The notes beneath the pieces are model-generated. The model worked only from the letters and a program-made list of their open reading frames with translations. It was not told where the DNA came from and made no database searches. Of a stretch of 64,000 bases of DNA, positions 1-64,000 are shown one piece after another. The stretch spans positions 12,710,001 through 12,774,000 of the forward strand of contig CM046304.1 in the NCBI GenBank assembly GCA_025267735.1. Direction: 5' to 3'. Each line of letters begins with the position of its first letter. The first letter of the stretch is position 1. The position numbers and the translations under genes were made by a program. This stretch comes from Mactra quadrangularis (lineage: Eukaryota; Mollusca; Bivalvia; Venerida; Mactridae).

Positions 1-192
1 ACAGGAAGTAGATGAGCAAGGAGCATGAAATTGCTTTACACCACATGGGACTATGGGATGAAGCAATATGCAAAGTATTAGGCTGCTGCATGTTATAGTT
101 GCTGAGAAAACTGCGACAGACATTTTGTAACGGACGGACGCACGGACGCGGGTAAAACAGTATACCCCCCTCTTCCTAGAAGCGGGGGTATA
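1..192 (-). repeat. Interspersed repeat, GTCC-rich hairpin family (copy 1, truncated by window edge)
   Basis: Reverse-complement copy of the element seen at 21154-21402 and 42538-42800. It shares the words for 'tcatctacttcctgt', 'cagcagcctaatactttgc' and a GTCCGTCC tract, and ends in a 'gcgggggtat' hairpin arm. No coding capacity. Class unknown; probably a non-autonomous mobile element. Confidence 0.75.
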
Positions 193-196
193 ACTA

Positions 197-4540
<4,344 letters not shown>

Positions 4541-5222
4541 GTTTACTTACGATGAATAATTACGAATAAGGATGATGTGTCGTTGTCGTCTTATAATTTC
4601 AATAAGGCTACAAAATCATTTTGCATGATATATTTGGCTTCTAAAATTTTAAAGAGGCATCAATTGGTCTGTAAAATTCCGAAACAATATACAAAAAGCT
4701 CGTCATTGATTGCAGTGGAATTAGTTAAAAATGTTGTTGGGACGACAACGTTGTTATGTGGGTTTTTACCGAACCCGGAAGTGTATAACTCTCAAAACAA
4801 AACAGTTGGATTTTAACGCCCCATTTGACAATTAATTAACGGTAAATAGTTCTGTCATTGTCAGTTGATTTGTTGTCATTCAATAATTGCATCATAGTGT
4901 TTGATGTTTAGTGTCATTCTAGGCGAGAAATATGCCGTTTTCACACTTCTAAGAGAGACATGCACGGATCCTTACTTGTCCCTTCCCTTACTTGGGCCTT
5001 GGCTAATGCATGTAATGCACGGGACTAACGAGCCTCAAAAACCCAAAATATCATTATTTTATTTATGTATATGCATGCTTTATACATTCATTAATTGACG
5101 TATAGATTGTCACGGCTTGTTTCTTTCAATTCAGTATATTTATTTTCAGATTTTTAAAGTCTATAATACTTGTATATATTGAATACCTTGTATAATCACA
5201 TGTGATTTTATAGTTTGATGTG
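4541..5222. promoter_or_regulatory. Probable bidirectional promoter between KIAA0930-like and PIK3C2-like genes
   Basis: This gap separates two divergent start codons. It holds a good ETS/GABP-type site, CCCGGAAGTG at 4774-4783. The KIAA0930 start codon lies in AACATGGCGGACG (minus strand), a YY1-like word. Both motif types are common in TATA-less bidirectional promoters. The PI3K start may be preceded by a 5' UTR exon, because an AG acceptor (ttttatag, ending 5213) lies 9 nt upstream of its ATG. Transcription start sites cannot be placed from sequence alone. Confidence 0.5.
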
Positions 5223-60600
<55,378 letters not shown>

Positions 60601-60669
60601 GTAACAGAATTTCTCATATTTCTTGATTTTATTCTGTTTTATAACGTGATTTTTTTCAATTCTTTTTTG

Positions 60670-61290
60670 CTCACCTGAGTACGACGAGCTCAAGGTGAGC
60701 TATTGGAATTGGTCTTTCTCCTTTCTGCGCTGTGGAAAAAATGTTAATGGAACGAAATTCCTCTTAATATTCGACTCGTGAAAAGTTTAACATCATTCAA
60801 AAATCAATACCTTAAATGGAAATCTCACTAAATGAAAAATGGTCTTTGTCCACTGTTAATATTCACTCTTTTATTTCAGGCTTGTTCTACTTTACTTATC
60901 TTTTAATTTTGTTAATTTATTATATGTTTTTCACCATGTAAATATTGTAAATAACTTGTAGATGTTTTATAAGAGGTCCACATGGAAGATTCGATTTATC
61001 CAAATGTGTAGCCTCATTAAATAAAGTCTTTATTATTATTATTATTATTACTATTATTATTATTATTAGTCTTGTGTCAACTATTTCTTCATAAATTTCC
61101 TTTACGAAATCTTAAGGACTACAGTTACCAAATTTGGTATGTAGCATCACCTTAAGGTCCTCTACAAAGGTAATTCAAATGAAGCCTTTGAAGTCAATAT
61201 TGGTCACCCCCTAGAAGTCAATGGATTAAAATAAGACAATGTTAAAAATATGTCAGATGCTTAGGTTAGAATCTAGTTCTCAGGTGAGCG
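60670..61290 (+). mobile_element. Composite repeat: 'gctcacctgagtacgacgag' unit and a LINE-like (ATT)n tail
   Basis: Starts 'ctcacctgagtacgacgagc' with paired 'ctcaaggtgagc', and ends near 61290 with 'caggtgagcgatccagggtt'. Between lies 'gtgtagcctcattaaataaa' + 'gtctttattattattatt' (to about 61068), the polyadenylation-like end plus short tandem tail of a LINE. Nested order uncertain. Confidence 0.45.
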
Positions 61291-61799
61291 ATCCAGGGTT
61301 CTCAGGACACGGAACTACATGTCGAAGGCTTGACAGAAATATGACGTAACTAACATTTTTTTTCAAAAATGACTTTTTGATAAATTTGGCTTTAGAAATG
61401 CCAATTACATGTTCCTACCAAATTTCATCAAAATGTTCCATTTATAAAGTACATAAATTTACTTAGAATAGCTCCCAATTTCATTGGAAAATTGTTGTAC
61501 GTAAAAAAAAGCTTGTAAATTTACAATAATTAGGTTGTTTTTTTTAGCACAGTGTAATTACATAAGACATGTTTTTTCTTACCCACATATCAAAAATAGT
61601 TACAGAATAGCATGAGAGAAAAATGTTGAACATTTTTTTCCTTCTCCTGAAAAATTTTGAAAATATGAATTTTGACAGTTTTCTGTGAAGCCCTCGATGT
61701 ACCAGTATATTCCATGAGATTAGCATTGAAGGAACAAGAAACAGAGTTTGAATAAACAAAACTATACAACTTAGAATGATTTAAAGTGTGGGTTAAAAA

Positions 61800-61955
61800 C
61801 CATAGTAAATGGCTAAAGTACTTATTAGTGTGAAGGTCACATAATTCATGAAGGTCACAAGTCTAAAGTACATATTAGTGTGAAGGTCACATATGAAGGT
61901 CACAAGTCTAAAGTACATATTAGTGTGAAGGTCACATATGAAGGTCACAAGTAAG
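61800..61955 (+). repeat. 45-bp tandem repeat, about three copies
   Basis: Unit 'agtctaaagtacatattagt' + 'gtgaaggtcacatatgaagg' + 'tcaca'. The copies are near identical. Confidence 0.9.
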
Positions 61956-62426
61956 CTTGTAGGGCGACACACCTATCTGCCACCTATCTCCAGTCAAAGA
62001 TCTAGTATTATGGCTACAAATACTTGAGAAATTTTCCACTTATCATGTGATAAGGATCAAATATATAATGACATGAGTGTAATCTCTCATCGGCTAGTTG
62101 TTACTACAATATGATAATATTTTTAAACATATAAATATCATATGACCATGTGGTGGGGTATGACATCATGTAATATCTGTCATACACTGTGTTTGTATGT
62201 GGTGGTTATATGTTAATTTCTAAGTATCAAAGACTAATGTAGTTTGAGGAAGTGTTAACAGTGATGGGTATTAACAGTTAGAGGGCTGACACAACAAGTG
62301 ATTTTTATCACTTTGAGTATAGTGGGGTGATACTACTCAGTTACGTTTTGCCATTGGTGTTGCTTACTGTTAAAAATCTTAGACATTCGTGTAATGATAG
62401 TTAAGTAAAGGTAGAACAGTGACATG

Positions 62427-62735
62427 ATACCAGCTAGCTCAGTTGGTAGCACGCAAGTCTACTGATCCAGGGGTCGCCAGTTCGATTTCCGGGCGGGGCA
62501 TACTTACTGGAGCTTGGTCATGAAATTATTTCTACGGCCATTCTCCCTCCTACCAATGATTCTTAATTATGTACGGCAGTTGTCAGTCACTGACGAAAGT
62601 ATGCACTTAGTAGTTGATTAACAGCTAAATCCAGAGATTAAGCCTTTCCAGGAGGAGTGAGTAGGTTGACTGACTGCCATTATATGACCTATACAATGTG
62701 TTGCTACGGCGTTAAACCCAACAAAAACAAACAAA
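62427..62735 (+). mobile_element. tRNA-derived SINE family A, best-preserved copy
   Basis: A box 'agctcagttggtagcacgca', B box 'cagttcgatttccg', 'ggcggggcatacttactgga', 'ctacggccattctccctcct', 'ggcagttgtcagtcactgac', 'gagtaggttgactgactgcc', 'gctacggcgttaaacccaac', ending in (A3C)n. Model copy for the family. Confidence 0.88.
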
Positions 62736-63022
62736 GACATGATACCATACTACTAGCAATCTGCGTACATGGCACCAATACCTGTTTGTAGACAGCTTGT
62801 CTTTAGTTGTATGAAGAAATTGACGGTACAAACTTGTTACACAAACATATACAAACTTGTTATATATTCTAATTTAGTATCTGAAAACAGTGAATATCCT
62901 CAAGATTACCAAGTGAAATATTAAACAGTTTAGATTTACTTCACTTACAATTTATATAACTGGAGAAGCTGCCTGACTGGCATAGTCAGTAGCAAACAAG
63001 TCTACTGATATATTCTACTGAT

Positions 63023-63431
63023 TAGGGCTGTCAAGATACGCCAGAAGGGTACCGGGATATATTGCAATACACTGTCATCGTATCGCGATACGTACCACGA
63101 TATATTGCGGGCTTTTAGATTCATTGTTCCTCCGCTGTCTTTAACAGAAAATCTTATATGCAGCATCTGATAGGGTCTAGCCTCTTTAAGTATTTATGAT
63201 CATTTACGACCTAGACACGCCTCGACCGGTTAAATTCTTGCAACCTCAGGTTAGATGGAATGAACAATGGAAAAACTGACGTTTCGCTACTGTTATTTTG
63301 CAAATGGAAGAATTTTCCATTAAAATGAAAAATATTGCCAAATACCGGTTCATGAAAATCGTACGATGGTACATATTGCTGCAGCTGTGTTTTGCAATAT
63401 ACCGGTATACTGGTATAACGTGACAGCTCTA
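63023..63431. mobile_element. hAT-like MITE with perfect 8-bp target duplication
   Basis: Ends TAGGGCTGTCA and TGACAGCTCTA. CTACTGAT flanks both sides (63015-63022, 63432-63439). The interior has inverted 'tattgcaatac' and 'accggtat' words, like the hAT-like element at 45580. Confidence 0.88.
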
Positions 63432-63564
63432 CTACTGATGAGTTATAATAGGTTCAATTCTGGGGGGGATGGTCTTATATTTGTGGAATTTGCTCATGAA
63501 ATATTTTCTATGACATTTCTCCCTACTACCACTGATTAAAAATAATGTAGGGCAGTCACTGATA

Positions 63565-63740
63565 CAGTATAACCTCTGCAGAGCAGCCCTCTACAGAACA
63601 AATCCTCTGCACAACAACAGCTTTTGGTATTTCCCTTAGGCACAATTTTAATTGAATTGAACCTCTGCAAAGCAACAACCTCTGAACAACAACATGTTTT
63701 AGTCCCTCCCAATGAGTGTTACTCAAGAGAGGTTGTACTG
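63565..63740. mobile_element. Tc1/mariner-type MITE
   Basis: CAGTATAACCTCTGCAGAGC on the left and 'aagagaggttgtactg' on the right. TA on both sides (63563-63564, 63741-63742). Internal 'cctctgca' words are repeated. Confidence 0.8.
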
Positions 63741-63909
63741 TAAAAGGATTCATTAAGTAACTGGTTACCAGGCTAAAACCAGTTTTAGCTCCAGGAACAA
63801 TGAGTAGGTCGACTGTTCTATATACATTGTACAATGCATTGCTGCGACCTTAAACTCAACCAAAATGGACGGGAAACTTTCAGTCTTGATAAGTTTTGTT
63901 TAACATACT

Positions 63910-64000
63910 CAGGGCCTGTGAAATCAAACATGTCTGTGTTGTCCCAAAGCAAGTACGAACAAGTGGACTTTCAAAAATTTTATTCTATAATGTTCATACA
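63910..64000. mobile_element. Second copy of the CAGGGCC MITE, cut by window end
   Basis: 'cagggcctgtgaaatcaaac' then 'tgtctgtgttgtccc', 'aagcaagtacgaacaagtgg' and 'attttattctataatgttca' follow 7783-7946 in order. Confidence 0.75.

Larger units (their letters stand above)
62974..63865 (+). mobile_element. SINE family A carrying two nested MITEs
   Basis: Head 'actggcatagtcagtagcaa', body 'gttcaattctgggggggatg', then 'aataatgtagggcagtcact', and a tail 'gagtaggtcgactgttctat' to 'gctgcgaccttaaactcaac'. Interrupted at 63023-63431 and 63565-63740. Confidence 0.75.

Noticed and set aside
62430..62505. tRNA-like box A and B sequences (also at 16412, 41632, 47928)
   Set aside because: They are heads of SINEs. 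They continue into family-specific tails and do not fold as a full tRNA with intact arms.

Overview
The window is animal nuclear DNA: AT-rich, one very long spliced gene, introns full of tRNA-derived SINEs, MITEs and tandem repeats, and no bacterial-style gene packing. The repeats (tRNA-SINEs with a long conserved tail, elements with internal core repeats, GTCC-rich hairpin-ended repeats) and a single class II PI3K suggest a mollusc, most likely a bivalve. This is inference; no species can be named.

Two protein-coding genes lie head to head. On the minus strand (4540 to 245) are the first six coding exons (235 codons) of a KIAA0930-type conserved protein, whose C-terminal part runs off the left edge. 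On the plus strand (5223 to 60600 and beyond) is a class II phosphoinositide 3-kinase (PIK3C2 family). I assembled 35 coding exons; all junctions are GT-AG and phase-compatible, giving 5115 nt (1705 codons) without a stop. Domain order is disordered Pro/Ser-rich N-terminus, Ras-binding, PI3K-type C2, helical, lipid kinase, PX and the first part of the C-terminal C2. The last coding exon or exons lie beyond 60600, probably beyond the window. About 680 bp separate the two start codons and hold a probable shared promoter.

The introns hold at least four SINE families, several MITE families with readable terminal inverted repeats and target-site duplications (Tc1/mariner TA; a TTA/TTG family; hAT-like 8 bp; an unassigned family with 6 bp), a four-copy 400-bp family, LINE 3' ends and nested insertions.

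The most unusual feature is that several tandem arrays are built across the kinase gene's own splice junctions. The exon 5 donor region is repeated 33 times, the exon 12 donor 5 times, the exon 6 donor twice, the exon 27 3' half with donor 4 times, the exon 14 acceptor at least 5 times at in-frame 30-bp spacing, and the exon 32 acceptor 7 times. An array after exon 31 may have the same origin. The kinase also reads Asp-Phe-Asn where PI3-kinases normally have Asp-Phe-Gly.
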